DNA of 64,000 nt from contig NZ_UPHU01000001.1 in assembly GCF_900566075.1 (NCBI RefSeq), positions 558,001-622,000 on the forward strand. Reading direction: 5' to 3'. The notes under the pieces were generated by a model that saw only the letters and a list, made by a program, of their open reading frames with translations, made no database searches and had not been told where the DNA came from. The position numbers and the translations under genes were made by a program. The DNA is from Mycobacterium pseudokansasii. Its GTDB lineage: Bacteria; Actinomycetota; Actinomycetes; Mycobacteriales; Mycobacteriaceae. This document shows positions 25,284 through 36,482 of this stretch, piece after piece. Positions within the stretch are counted from its first letter, which is position 1. Every line of letters begins with the position of its first letter.

Positions 25284-25924
25284 ACGAAGCGGGGCCCACC
25301 GAATGGGCGGTGCCGGCCGGCGGCGTCGGTCCCTGGGTGGGTGACCTACCCGACGACCTGCGGTATGACCCAGAGTTGTTGCGCGACGGCGATACTCGCA
25401 ATGTCGTCGACGCCTACCGGTACTGGACCCGGGAGGCGATCGTCGCCGACATCGACACCCGCCGGCACCCGCTGCATGTGGCGATCGAGAACTTCGGCCA
25501 CGACGCCAACATCGGTTCGGTGGTGCGCACCGCCAACGCGTTCGCCGTGGACACCGTGCACATCGTCGGCCGTCGGCGCTGGAACCGCCGTGGCGCCATG
25601 GTGACCGACCGCTATCAGCGGTTGCGTCACCACGACAGCACCGCCGAGTTGATGGAGTTCGCGACTGGCGCCGGTTTGACGGTGGTCGCCGTCGACAACG
25701 TCCCGGGTGCTGTGCGGCTGGAGGAGACGACGCTGCCGCGGGAGTGCTTGCTGGTGTTCGGTCAGGAAGGACCCGGCATCACCGACGACGCCCGCGCCGG
25801 AGCGTCGATCACGGTGTCGATTGCCCAGTTCGGCTCAACCCGCAGCATCAACGCCGGCGTGGCCGCCGGGATCGCGATGCATGCCTGGATACGTCAGCAC
25901 GCTGATCTGTCGCGAGCGTGGTGA
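25280..25924 (+). CDS. SpoU-family tRNA/rRNA 2'-O-methyltransferase (Rv0380c homologue)
   Basis: SAM-dependent RNA ribose methyltransferase of the knotted SPOUT fold. 214 residues with the three SpoU motifs: motif 1 NIGSVVRTANAFAV, motif 2 LVFGQEGPGI and motif 3 TRSINAGVAAGIAM, plus an N-terminal extension. The exact RNA target is unknown. The ATG at 25,280 overlaps the upstream stop (ATGA), preferred over a GTG at 25,268. Last gene of the ttfA-SDR-pyrE-lipoprotein run; a palindromic repeat element follows immediately. Confidence 0.93.
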   Translation: MNEAGPTEWAVPAGGVGPWVGDLPDDLRYDPELLRDGDTRNVVDAYRYWTREAIVADIDTRRHPLHVAIENFGHDANIGSVVRTANAFAVDTVHIVGRRRWNRRGAMVTDRYQRLRHHDSTAELMEFATGAGLTVVAVDNVPGAVRLEETTLPRECLLVFGQEGPGITDDARAGASITVSIAQFGSTRSINAGVAAGIAMHAWIRQHADLSRAW

Positions 25925-25925
25925 T

Positions 25926-26042
25926 TTGAGTGTGCGCCTGCGGCGTTGAGTGTGCGTCTGTGGCGTTGAGTGTGCCGTGAGGGAGCGATCGCGCCGAATC
26001 CGCAGCCCTGGATACACACTCAAAGCCGCAGACGCACGCTCG
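25926..26042. repeat. Palindromic 20-bp-period repeat element A
   Basis: TTGAGTGTG begins at 25,926, 25,946 and 25,966 (exact 20-bp period). The reverse complement CACACTCAA is at 26,015-26,023, and a second inverted unit (GCACGCTCG) is at 26,034-26,042, again 20 bp on. The arms 25,946-25,974 and 26,015-26,042 can pair into a long hairpin. It lies between the ends of two convergent genes. A related element is at 51,134-51,235. Confidence 0.85.
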
Positions 26043-26063
26043 GCACCCGAGCCCGACAGCGAA

Positions 26064-26282
26064 CTAGTCGCGTGGTTTGGCCGGCCTCATCTTGAACGAG
26101 ATCTCGAGCTTGATCCGGAAGGTGATCTTGCCGCTGGAGTCCACCGACATGTCCTGCTCGATGACTCGGGCGACCCGGATGTCGTCGACACTTTCCCGCG
26201 CTCGCTGCACCGCCTCCGCCGCGGCCTGCTCCCAGGAGGTAGGGCTGGTCCCGATGATGTCGATCACCTTGTACACGCTCAT
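26064..26282 (-). CDS. Dodecin (Rv0379 homologue, formerly called SecE2)
   Basis: Small flavin-binding protein that forms hollow dodecamers and stores FMN or riboflavin. 72 residues, beginning MSVYKVIDIIGTSPTSWE, with the conserved SWEQAAAEAV helix and a beta strand KITFRIKLEISFKMR. The ATG at 26,282 gives the family length; in-frame sequence upstream to 26,381 is unrelated and runs into the LysR gene. The SecE2 name in older annotations is not supported: there is no transmembrane helix. Convergent with the SpoU gene. Confidence 0.93.
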   Translation of the reverse strand: MSVYKVIDIIGTSPTSWEQAAAEAVQRARESVDDIRVARVIEQDMSVDSSGKITFRIKLEISFKMRPAKPRD

Positions 26283-26299
26283 GGGGGTAAAGCGTATAG

Positions 26300-27265
26300 C
26301 TAACTCCACAAGGTGACGTGGACCTTCGGGCGAAACCGCGCCACACCGACTCCGCTGCCGCGGATCATTGCCTGGGTGCACCTCGGGGTGGTGATGAACC
26401 GGACCAGTTCAGACACCGCGGGCTGACGGGCCGAGGGTGCCAACGTCGAGGCGCACCACTCGCCGGACCTATCCAGTCCCGGACCCGTCACGTGCACCAA
26501 CCGTCCGGCGGCCAGGTCCTTGGCGACCGCGAAGCCGATGGTCAGCGTGACACCACCGACTCGCCGGATCTCCTCGAGGGCAGCGGCATCGCTCTGAAAG
26601 ATTCGCTGCTGTGACTCTGGAATCGCCAAGTCCCGCAACATGGTTGCGATCTCTCCGTCCACGCTTCCCGCAGAGGGGCCGAGCATCCACTGCTGCTGGC
26701 GCAACAACGCTGGCGTCGGAATGCCAACGGCCAGTGGGCTGTTGGGTGTCACGACAGTGATGATCTGATACTTCAGAAACGGCCGTACGAATAGCGAACC
26801 GTCAGCGCCGTGGCAACTTTCGCTGGCTGGGCCAATGGCGATGTCAACCGCCCGCGACAGAATCAGGTCGCGGAATCGGCTCGTCGGATGCACGCTCAAC
26901 TCGACGGACAGGTCGTCGGCTCGAGACGAGAACAGCTCGATCAGGCCCGGTGCCGCGTGCTCGGCGAAGGTGCTGGACGCGGCGATGCGCAGCAGCCGGC
27001 GGCCGTGGGCGGCCTCGGTGACCTCGATCGCCGTCTGTTGCTGGAGGCCCAGGATTTCCACTGCCCGGCTGGCCAGCCGCAGCCCGCCGGGAGTGAACGC
27101 CAACCCGGCGCCGGTCCTGGTGAACAGTTGGTCGTCGAGCTCCTTGCGCAACGCCGCGATGTGCATGGAGACCCCGGCATCGGAGAGGCCGAGCTCTGCG
27201 GCGGCCGCTCGCACCGAGCCCAGCCGCACCACCGCCGAATAGGCCCGAAGTTGAGCCGGAGTCAT
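26300..27265 (-). CDS. LysR-type regulator, likely regulator of the cox operon (Rv0377 homologue)
   Basis: 321 residues with an N-terminal winged helix-turn-helix (LRAYSAVVRLGSVRAAAAELGLSDAGVSMHIAALRKEL) and a C-terminal periplasmic-binding-like effector domain (RLLRIAASSTFAEHAAPGLIELF). It is divergent from the cox operon with only 33 bp between start codons, the standard position for a LysR activator of the neighbouring genes. Regulation of cox by it is inference. The effector is unknown. Ends 17 bp before the dodecin start on the same strand. Confidence 0.92.
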   Translation of the reverse strand: MTPAQLRAYSAVVRLGSVRAAAAELGLSDAGVSMHIAALRKELDDQLFTRTGAGLAFTPGGLRLASRAVEILGLQQQTAIEVTEAAHGRRLLRIAASSTFAEHAAPGLIELFSSRADDLSVELSVHPTSRFRDLILSRAVDIAIGPASESCHGADGSLFVRPFLKYQIITVVTPNSPLAVGIPTPALLRQQQWMLGPSAGSVDGEIATMLRDLAIPESQQRIFQSDAAALEEIRRVGGVTLTIGFAVAKDLAAGRLVHVTGPGLDRSGEWCASTLAPSARQPAVSELVRFITTPRCTQAMIRGSGVGVARFRPKVHVTLWS

Positions 27266-27298
27266 GGAAAGAGCCTACTTCTGGCCTAGTTTAAGGGA

Positions 27299-28468
27299 AT
27301 GCGTGACGTGCTGGCCGAGCTGCTGTCGATCTGGCGCGCCGGTGATACCGCGGGGTTGGCGATGGTCGTGCGGACATTGCGGTCTGCGCCCCGGCCCCCG
27401 GGTGCGGCGATGGTGGTGGCGCCCGACGGTTCGGTGAGTGGCTCGGTGTCGGGTGGTTGCGTGGAAGGTGCTGTCTACGAACTTGCCACCGAGGTGGTAC
27501 ACAGCGGGACACCGCGGCTGGAACGGTATGGGTTCAGCGACGATGACGCCTTCGCGGTGGGCCTGACCTGCGGCGGCGTCATCGACGTCTTCGTCGAATC
27601 CGTCTCGCAGTCAACGTTTCCCGAACTCGGCGCGGTGGCCCAGGACATCGCCGCCCATCGGCCGGTGGCGATCGCGACCGTGATCACTCACCCGGACACG
27701 CAATGGGTTGGCCGGCGGCTCGTCGTGCATCCGGATCCCAGCAGCCCCGTGGCGGGATCGCTGGGTTCGGCGCGTGCCGACGCTGCGGTCACCGACGACG
27801 CACGCGGTTTGCTTGCGCTGGGACGCAACGAAATTCTCGAGTACGGCCCCGACGGGCAACGCCGGGGCGAAGGCATGGAGGTCTTTGTGTCCAGCTACGC
27901 GCCGCGCCCGCGGATGCTGGTGTTCGGCGCGATCGACTTCGCCGCCGCCCTGGCGCGGCAGGGATCGTTCCTGGGCTATCGGGTCACCGTCTGCGACGCT
28001 CGCGCCGTCTTTGCCACGTCGGTGCGCTTTCCGACGGCCGACGAGGTCGTCGTCGAGTGGCCGCACCGCTACCTGGCGGCCCAGGCGGAGGCCGGCGCCA
28101 TCGACGAGCGCACCGTGATCTGCGTGCTCACCCACGATCCGAAGTTCGACGTGCCGGTGCTCGAGGTGGCACTGCGGCTGGCCCGCGTCGGGTATGTCGG
28201 GGCGATGGGATCGCGCCGGACGCACGACGACCGGTTGCAGCGGCTGCGGGCGGTCGGGCTGACCGACGCCGAACTGAGCCGGTTGTCCAGCCCGATCGGA
28301 CTGGACCTCGGCGCCCGTACGCCCGAGGAGACCGCGGTGTCGATCGCCGGCGACATCATCGCCCGGCGGTGGGGCGGCGACGGGCGCCCGCTGGCCGAGA
28401 CCGACGGGCGGATCCACCATGACACGCAGCTAGATGGCGAGTTCAGCGATCACTTAAGTCGATATTGA
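27299..28468 (+). CDS. XdhC/CoxI-family molybdoenzyme maturation protein (Rv0376c homologue)
   Basis: 389 residues. The N-terminal XdhC_CoxI domain contains GSVSGGCVEG and a Cys in LTCGGVIDVF; the C-terminal Rossmann-like XdhC domain contains LVFGAIDFAAALARQG and YVGAMGSRRTHDDRLQRL. XdhC proteins bind molybdenum cofactor and insert its sulfurated form into hydroxylases of the xanthine/CO dehydrogenase family. First gene of the cox operon, 32 bp before coxM. A second, smaller XdhC relative follows coxL. Confidence 0.92.
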   Translation: MRDVLAELLSIWRAGDTAGLAMVVRTLRSAPRPPGAAMVVAPDGSVSGSVSGGCVEGAVYELATEVVHSGTPRLERYGFSDDDAFAVGLTCGGVIDVFVESVSQSTFPELGAVAQDIAAHRPVAIATVITHPDTQWVGRRLVVHPDPSSPVAGSLGSARADAAVTDDARGLLALGRNEILEYGPDGQRRGEGMEVFVSSYAPRPRMLVFGAIDFAAALARQGSFLGYRVTVCDARAVFATSVRFPTADEVVVEWPHRYLAAQAEAGAIDERTVICVLTHDPKFDVPVLEVALRLARVGYVGAMGSRRTHDDRLQRLRAVGLTDAELSRLSSPIGLDLGARTPEETAVSIAGDIIARRWGGDGRPLAETDGRIHHDTQLDGEFSDHLSRY

Positions 28469-28499
28469 CGCTTGTTGAGCAGCGGCTGACACTGGGCGC

Positions 28500-29390
28500 A
28501 TGCAAGTACCTGGGCCCTTCGAATACGAGCGTGCGACCAGCGTCGACCACGCCATCGGATTACTGGATCGGTTGGGGGAGGGGGCGCGGGTCGTCGCCGG
28601 CGGCCACAGCCTGCTGCCGATGATGAAGCTCCGTATCGCCAACCCCGAATATCTGGTCGACATCAACGACCTGGTGCCCGAGCTCGGATACGTGATCACC
28701 GACCCGACCCTGGTGCGCATCGGTGCGATGACGCGGCATCGCGAGATCCTGGAGTCGGACACGCTGGCGGCGGTGTGCCCGATCTTTCGCGATGCCGAAC
28801 GCGTCATCGCCGACCCGGTGGTCCGCAACCGCGGCACCCTGGGCGGTTCGCTGTGTCAGGCCGATCCGGCCGAGGACCTGTCGACGGTATGCACGGTGCT
28901 GGACGCCGTGTGCCTGGCGCGGGGGCCATCGGGCGAGCGTGAGATAGCGATCGACGACTTCCTGGTCGGACCATACGAGACCGCGGTGGCGCACAACGAG
29001 ATCCTGGTCGAGGTACGTATCCCGGTGCGGCACAACACCTCCAGCGCCTATGCGAAAGTCGAACGGCGGGTTGGTGATTGGGCCGTCACCGCGGTTGGTT
29101 CATCGATCACGCTAGACGGCGACACCATCGCCGCCGTCCGGGTGGGTCTCACCGCGGTGAATCCCAATAGGACAGCGCTCGCCGAGCTTTCCCAGGCGCT
29201 GGTGGGCCGGCCGGCCATCGAACAAACCTTCGCGGAGGCGGGCCGGCAAGCAAGCCAAGCCTGCGATCCGGTAACCGATATTCGCGGCACCGCCGAGTAC
29301 AAGCGGCACCTGGCTTGCGAATTAACGATCCGCACGCTGCGAACCGCGACCGAGCGGGTGCGCAACATCCCTGAGCCGGAAGGGAACTAG
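28500..29390 (+). CDS. coxM: Carbon monoxide dehydrogenase medium subunit (FAD)
   Basis: FAD-binding subunit that passes electrons from the iron-sulfur subunit to the respiratory chain. 296 residues, the family size. Both FAD motifs are present: AGGHSLLPMMKLR at about residues 34-46 and TLGGSLCQADPAED around 116-129. The order M-S-L with a 2-bp gap to coxS is the classical cox arrangement. Confidence 0.96.
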   Translation: MQVPGPFEYERATSVDHAIGLLDRLGEGARVVAGGHSLLPMMKLRIANPEYLVDINDLVPELGYVITDPTLVRIGAMTRHREILESDTLAAVCPIFRDAERVIADPVVRNRGTLGGSLCQADPAEDLSTVCTVLDAVCLARGPSGEREIAIDDFLVGPYETAVAHNEILVEVRIPVRHNTSSAYAKVERRVGDWAVTAVGSSITLDGDTIAAVRVGLTAVNPNRTALAELSQALVGRPAIEQTFAEAGRQASQACDPVTDIRGTAEYKRHLACELTIRTLRTATERVRNIPEPEGN

Positions 29391-29392
29391 TC

Positions 29393-29865
29393 ATGCAGGT
29401 GAACATGACCGTCAACGGCGAACAGGTCACCGCCGAGGTGGAGCCCCGGATGCTGCTGGTGCATTTCCTCCGGGATCAGTTGGGGCTCACCGGAACTCAC
29501 TGGGGCTGCGACACCAGCAACTGCGGAACCTGCGTGGTCGACGTCGACGGCGTCCCGGTGAAGTCGTGCACGATGCTGGCCGCCATGGCATCCGGGCACA
29601 GCGTACGGACGGTGGAAGGCTTGGCTGTCGATGGTCAGCTCGACCCGGTGCAGGAAGGGTTCATGCGTTGCCACGGGTTGCAATGCGGCTTTTGCACGCC
29701 GGGCATGATGATCACCGCCCGGGCCCTGCTGGACCGCAACCCCGATCCCGACGAGCAGACCATCCGGGAGGCGATCTCCGGGCAGATCTGCCGGTGCACC
29801 GGATACACGACAATCGTGCGGTCCATCCAATGGGCGGCGAAGAACTCCATCGCAAAGGCAGAGTC

Positions 29866-29869
<4 letters not shown>
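29393..29869 (+). CDS. coxS: Carbon monoxide dehydrogenase small subunit (2Fe-2S)
   Basis: 158 residues carrying two [2Fe-2S] clusters. The plant-ferredoxin-type site has C39, C44, C47 and C59 (GCDTSNCGTC), and the helical site has C98, C101, C133 and C135 (CGFC and CRC). It relays electrons from the molybdenum-copper site of CoxL to FAD in CoxM. The ATG at 29,393 follows coxM by 2 bp, and its stop overlaps the coxL ATG (ATGA at 29,866). Confidence 0.97.
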
Positions 29870-32277
<2,408 letters not shown>

Positions 32278-32280
32278 ACC

Positions 32281-33156
32281 ATGATGACGATCAGCGAACG
32301 GGCTCAGCAACTACTGGCGGCACGAACACCGTTCGTGCACGCGACCGTGGTCCGGGCTCAGCCGCCGACTTCCGCCTATCCGGGTGACGAGGCAATACTG
32401 TTGGCGGACGGCACAATCGAAGGCTTCGTCGGCGGCCAGTGCGCGCAGAACTCGGTCCGCAAGGCGGCGCTGGGCGCATTGCAGGCCGGCGAAAGCGTGC
32501 TGCTGCGGGTGCTTCCCGACGGCGACGTGCACTTCCCGGAAGCGCCCGGCGCCTGCGTGGTGGTCAACCCGTGCCTGTCCGGTGGGGCACTGGAGATCTT
32601 CTTGACCCCGCAGCTGCCGGCGCCACTGATCGGGGTATACGGCGCCACGCCGATCGCGGACGCGCTGATCCAGCTGTGTGGCGTGCTTGGCTACGACGCG
32701 CGACGCGACACCGAGCCGGCTGCCGGCGCCGCAGCGCCGACTGCCCTCGTGATCGCCAGCCACGGTGGCCCGGAGGCCGAAATCATCCGTGCCGCACTGG
32801 ATAACGGCGTCCGGTATATCGGCCTGGTGGCCAGCAAGGTCCGCGGCGGCTCGATCCTGAGCTCGCTGGACCTGTCCGAGGCCGAGCGGGCCCGCATCCA
32901 CACGCCGGTCGGATTGCCGATCGGCGCCAAGACGCCGGCGGAGATCGCGGTGTCGATCGCCGCCGAGCTTATTGACGCCCTGCGCAAGGGCAATTTGAGC
33001 GTGCCGGCAACCGCGCCGCGGGCAGCGGTCGACCCGGTATGCGGCATGACGGTGACCGTGACGCCCACGACCGAGCACCTGCAGCGAGAAGGCACCGATT
33101 ACTGGTTCTGCGGTGCGGGATGCCGCGCCGCGTTCGCAAACCGGCCGGTCGGATGA
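32281..33156 (+). CDS. XdhC-family protein with C-terminal YHS domain
   Basis: 291 residues. Residues 1-245 are an XdhC-like protein (GFVGGQCAQNSVRKAAL, then ALVIASHGGPEAE and GLVASKVRGGSILSSL). Residues about 250-291 form a YHS-type metal-binding domain with DPVCGMTV and YWFCGAGCRAAF. The H37Rv counterpart Rv0372c is about 250 residues as I recall, so the YHS part looks additional. It starts 3 bp after coxL and ends overlapping the next ATG. A role in loading molybdenum cofactor or copper into CoxL is inference. Confidence 0.88.
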   Translation: MMTISERAQQLLAARTPFVHATVVRAQPPTSAYPGDEAILLADGTIEGFVGGQCAQNSVRKAALGALQAGESVLLRVLPDGDVHFPEAPGACVVVNPCLSGGALEIFLTPQLPAPLIGVYGATPIADALIQLCGVLGYDARRDTEPAAGAAAPTALVIASHGGPEAEIIRAALDNGVRYIGLVASKVRGGSILSSLDLSEAERARIHTPVGLPIGAKTPAEIAVSIAAELIDALRKGNLSVPATAPRAAVDPVCGMTVTVTPTTEHLQREGTDYWFCGAGCRAAFANRPVG

Positions 33157-33728
33157 CGGTCACCGGTGTCGTGCTGGCCGCCGGCAGTTCCCGACGGCTG
33201 GGTACGCCCAAACAGTTGCTGCCATACCGGGATACAACGCTGCTGGGAGCGACCCTGGATGTCGCTCGCCGCGCCGGATTCGATCAGGTGATCGTGACCT
33301 TGGGCAATGGCGCCGAGCAGGTGCGTGACACGGTGCCGCTGGCCGGAGTCGACGTGGTGGTCACCGACGACCACGGGGCCGGGTGTTCGGCGTCGCTGCG
33401 GGAGGCGTTGCAACGGGTGGCCCCGCAGGCCGCCGGCATCGTGCTGATGCTGGGTGACCAGCCGGGCGTGGATCCCACGACGCTGCGGCAGATGGCGACC
33501 CGAGGACCGGCGGCCGAAATCATGGTGTGCCGCTATGCCGACGGCGTCGGACATCCATTCTGGCTGGCCCGCACCATCTTCGGTGAGCTGACACAACTGC
33601 ACGGCGACAAGGGGGTGTGGAAGCTGATGGAGTCGGGCCGGCACCAGGTGCGCGAACTCAGGGTCGACGGTCCGATGCCGCTCGACGTGGACACCTGGGA
33701 CGACTACCAGCGGCTGGTGACATCGTGA
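33153..33728 (+). CDS. MocA/MobA-like molybdenum cofactor nucleotidyltransferase (Rv0371c homologue)
   Basis: 191 residues of the GT-A-like nucleotidyltransferase fold. The signature VLAAGSSRRLGTPKQLLPYRD binds the nucleotide and LMLGDQPGVD holds the metal-binding Asp. Enzymes of this group attach CMP (MocA) to molybdopterin; the CO dehydrogenase cofactor is the cytosine dinucleotide, so CTP is the likely substrate (inference). The ATG overlaps the previous stop, and its TGA overlaps the ATG of the MoxR gene. Confidence 0.92.
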   Translation: MTVTGVVLAAGSSRRLGTPKQLLPYRDTTLLGATLDVARRAGFDQVIVTLGNGAEQVRDTVPLAGVDVVVTDDHGAGCSASLREALQRVAPQAAGIVLMLGDQPGVDPTTLRQMATRGPAAEIMVCRYADGVGHPFWLARTIFGELTQLHGDKGVWKLMESGRHQVRELRVDGPMPLDVDTWDDYQRLVTS

Positions 33729-34612
33729 TGTTCACCGCCCCCGACGACGTCGTCCACCGGTTCGACGCGCACGACTACCTGCTCGACTTCGGGACCGCCT
33801 CGGCAATCTATCTCGCGGTCACCCTCGGCAGACCGCTGCTGCTGGAAGGCGAGCCGGGCGTCGGCAAGACGACAGCGGCCAAAACCCTTGCCGCCGTGCT
33901 GGATACCACCCTGGTCCGGCTGCAGTGTTATGAGGGGCTGACCGCGAGCGAGGCGCTGTACGACTGGAACTACCAACGCCAGCTGCTGTCCATCCGGCTG
34001 GCCGAAGCGCAGGGCACCGGTATTCACGAGGCTGATCTTTACACCGAGGCCTATCTCGTGGACCGGCCGATCCTGCGTTGTGTCCGCCATCGCGGCCCAC
34101 GGCCACCGGTGCTGCTGATCGACGAAATCGACCGCGCCGACGACGAATTCGAAGCGCTGCTGCTGGAGTTCCTCGGCGAATCCGCCGTCACCGTCCCGGA
34201 GTTGGGCACCTTCGTCGCCGAGCGCCCGCCGGTCGCGGTGCTGACCTCCAACCGCAGCCGTGACCTGCACGACGCTCTGCGGCGGCGCTGTCTGTACCAC
34301 TGGATCGACTACCCGGAGCCGGCCCGCGCCGCCGCGATCGTGCGCCGCACGGTGCCCGGGGCCACCGCGCCGCTGATCCAGCACGCCACCCAATTCGTCG
34401 GCCGCACACGCGATCTCGACCTGGACAAGCCACCAGGGGTGGCCGAGACCATCGACTGGGTAGCCGCCCTGGTGGCGCTCGGCGTCGCCGACCTGCAGGA
34501 CGAATCGGTTCCGGCTGCGTTCGCCAGCCTGGGGGCGCTGGCCAAGACACCCGACGACCGTACGCTCATTCGTGACGCGTACGCCGCTTTCACCGAGTGC
34601 AGCCGGACATGA
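33728..34612 (+). CDS. coxD: MoxR-family AAA+ ATPase, CoxD-like (Rv0370c homologue)
   Basis: 294 residues. Walker [10 protein letters not shown] is at about residues 40-48, Walker B LLIDEIDRAD, sensor-1 LTSNRSRDL and arginine-finger region ALRRRCLY. In Oligotropha the MoxR-type CoxD unfolds apo-CO dehydrogenase so that the [CuSMoO2] centre can be built; the VWA protein CoxE is its partner. The ATG shares bases with the stop of the upstream gene (TGATG). Confidence 0.94.
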   Translation: MFTAPDDVVHRFDAHDYLLDFGTASAIYLAVTLGRPLLLEGEPGVGKTTAAKTLAAVLDTTLVRLQCYEGLTASEALYDWNYQRQLLSIRLAEAQGTGIHEADLYTEAYLVDRPILRCVRHRGPRPPVLLIDEIDRADDEFEALLLEFLGESAVTVPELGTFVAERPPVAVLTSNRSRDLHDALRRRCLYHWIDYPEPARAAAIVRRTVPGATAPLIQHATQFVGRTRDLDLDKPPGVAETIDWVAALVALGVADLQDESVPAAFASLGALAKTPDDRTLIRDAYAAFTECSRT

Positions 34613-34625
34613 GAGGACCCGCAGC

Positions 34626-35258
34626 ATGAAGATCGCCAACGAGTTCAGCGTCAGCGCCCCGATCGAACAGGCCTGGGACGTGCTGTGCGACCTCGAGAAG
34701 GTGATCCCGCTGATGCCCGGGGCGCAACTGACCGGCCACGACGGCGACGACTATCTCGGCAAGGTCAAGGTCAAGGTGGGTCCGGTCACCAGCGAATTCA
34801 GCGGCCGAGTGCATTTCGTCGAGCAGGACCGCGACCAGCACCGCGCGGTGATCGACGCCAAAGGCAAGGAAGCCCGGGGCACCGGCAACGCCGCCGCCAC
34901 CGTCACCGCCCAGCTGCACGAGGCGGGCGAGCGTACCCAGGTGACCGTCGACACCGACCTGAAGATCGTCGGCAAGCTGGCCCAGTTCGGCAGCGGAATG
35001 CTGCAGCAGGTTTCAGAGAAGTTGCTGAGCCAGTTCGTCGATTCGCTGGAAGCTGAACTCGCGGCGGCGGGCCCGGCAACCGCGACCGGTCCCGAGCCGG
35101 CCGGCCCCGCGCGCTCGGCAGGCACTGCTGCCGCCGAAACCGCCCCGATCGACCTGCTGGAGCTCGCCGGGGCCGACCGGCTGAAGAAGTACGCTGCGGT
35201 GGCGCTGGCGGTGACGGCCGTGCTGGTGCTGCTCTGGGTGCTGCGCCGGCGACGTTGA
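34626..35258 (+). CDS. coxG: CoxG-family lipid-binding/membrane anchor protein (Rv0369c homologue)
   Basis: 210 residues. The N-terminal SRPBCC/CoxG domain (about 1-150) begins with IANEFSVSAPIEQAWDVLCDL, and is followed by an Ala/Pro-rich linker and a single C-terminal transmembrane helix (YAAVALAVTAVLVLLWVL) with a basic end. CoxG proteins attach CO dehydrogenase to the membrane and couple it to the quinone pool. The ATG at 34,626 follows GGACCCGCAGC; an upstream in-frame start would overlap the MoxR gene and add sequence unlike the family. Confidence 0.92.
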   Translation: MKIANEFSVSAPIEQAWDVLCDLEKVIPLMPGAQLTGHDGDDYLGKVKVKVGPVTSEFSGRVHFVEQDRDQHRAVIDAKGKEARGTGNAAATVTAQLHEAGERTQVTVDTDLKIVGKLAQFGSGMLQQVSEKLLSQFVDSLEAELAAAGPATATGPEPAGPARSAGTAAAETAPIDLLELAGADRLKKYAAVALAVTAVLVLLWVLRRRR

Positions 35259-35262
35259 CGAC

Positions 35263-36471
35263 ATGAACATGCCCATCAACACGCCGTTGTTGCGGGGCGT
35301 CGATCTGGCGGCGTTCGCGGCCGCAATGGTGGCACGGCTGCGCAGCGCCGGGATATTGGTGTCGGCCGGCGGACAGACGAGCTTCGTGCAGGCGCTGCGC
35401 CAGTTGGTGCCGCACACCGCGGTGGCGCTGTACTGGGCCGCCCGCTTGACCCTGGTGAACCGGATGGAAGATCTGGTCGCCTTCGATGCGGTGTTTGCCG
35501 CGCTGTTCGGCGCCCTCGACCGTGATGCCGCCGGGCCGCCCGCGCCGTCGCTGCCGTTTGCCGGCGCCCGCACCCCCGCGGCCGGGACCGGGCACCGCGC
35601 CGGCAGCCGATCTGGCGGTGGCGTCGACACCTTGCCGTGGGCCACCCGGACCAGCCCCGAAGAGACCGGCGCCGCCGGCCCCAGTGTCCACCTGCCGGAG
35701 TACCTGCCCAGCCGCATCGCTGCCCTGGCCGACGAACCGTTCGACCGGTTCGATCGCGACGACCTCAGGCTGCTCGGGGCGTGGCTGGAGACCGCGGTGC
35801 AACGCTGGCCGCGTCGGCGCAGCCTGCGGTTGGAGTCCAGCCGGCACGGCAAGCACATCGATCTGCGCGCGACCATCAACGCGTCGCGGTCGACCGGCTG
35901 GGAGGCGATGCTGCTGGCGCGAACCAGGCGGCGCCGCCGGCCCCGGCGGATCGTGCTGGTCTGCGATGTGAGCCGGTCGATGCAGCCCTACGCCGCGATC
36001 TATCTGCACTTGATGCGAGCCGCAGCGTTGCGCCAGGCGGGAATCCGGCCCGAGGTGTTCGCCTTCTCGACGTCCCTGACCCGGCTCACCGCGGTGTTGT
36101 CGCACCGCTCGGCCGAGGTCGCGCTGCAACGGGCCAACGCCAAGGTGACCGACCGCTATGGCGGCACGTTCATCGGCCGCAGCGTCGGCGCCCTGTTGGC
36201 CTCGCCCTACGGCAATGCGTTGCGCGGCGCGGTGGTCATCATCGCCTCCGACGGCTGGGACAGCGATCCTCCCGACGTGCTGGACCACGCGCTCGCCCGG
36301 GTGCGTCGCCGCGCCGAGCTGCTGATCTGGCTCAACCCACGCGCCGCGCAGGCGGAGTTCCGGCCGCTGACCGGTTCGATGGCGGTGGCGCTGCCCTATT
36401 GTGATCTTTTTCTGTCCGCCCACTCACTGGCCGGCCTGCGTCAGCTGTTCGTGCTCGCCGGCACTCGATAG
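35263..36471 (+). CDS. coxE: VWA-domain protein, CoxE-like (Rv0368c homologue)
   Basis: 402 residues. The von Willebrand A domain occupies about 220-390, with the metal-ion-dependent adhesion site DVSRSM, a Thr in GGTFIGRS and a late Asp in SDGWDSD. The N-terminal half is helical with a Pro/Ala/Gly-rich linker. VWA proteins encoded beside MoxR ATPases act as their adaptor; CoxD/CoxE jointly mature the CO dehydrogenase metal centre. Begins 4 bp after coxG. Probably the last gene of the core cox operon. Confidence 0.92.
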   Translation: MNMPINTPLLRGVDLAAFAAAMVARLRSAGILVSAGGQTSFVQALRQLVPHTAVALYWAARLTLVNRMEDLVAFDAVFAALFGALDRDAAGPPAPSLPFAGARTPAAGTGHRAGSRSGGGVDTLPWATRTSPEETGAAGPSVHLPEYLPSRIAALADEPFDRFDRDDLRLLGAWLETAVQRWPRRRSLRLESSRHGKHIDLRATINASRSTGWEAMLLARTRRRRRPRRIVLVCDVSRSMQPYAAIYLHLMRAAALRQAGIRPEVFAFSTSLTRLTAVLSHRSAEVALQRANAKVTDRYGGTFIGRSVGALLASPYGNALRGAVVIIASDGWDSDPPDVLDHALARVRRRAELLIWLNPRAAQAEFRPLTGSMAVALPYCDLFLSAHSLAGLRQLFVLAGTR

Positions 36472-36482
36472 GGTCGGCAGGC

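Noticed and set aside
26064..26282. SecE2 (translocase subunit) identity for the small gene
   Set aside because: There is no transmembrane helix and the sequence is that of dodecin; the old name is a misannotation.
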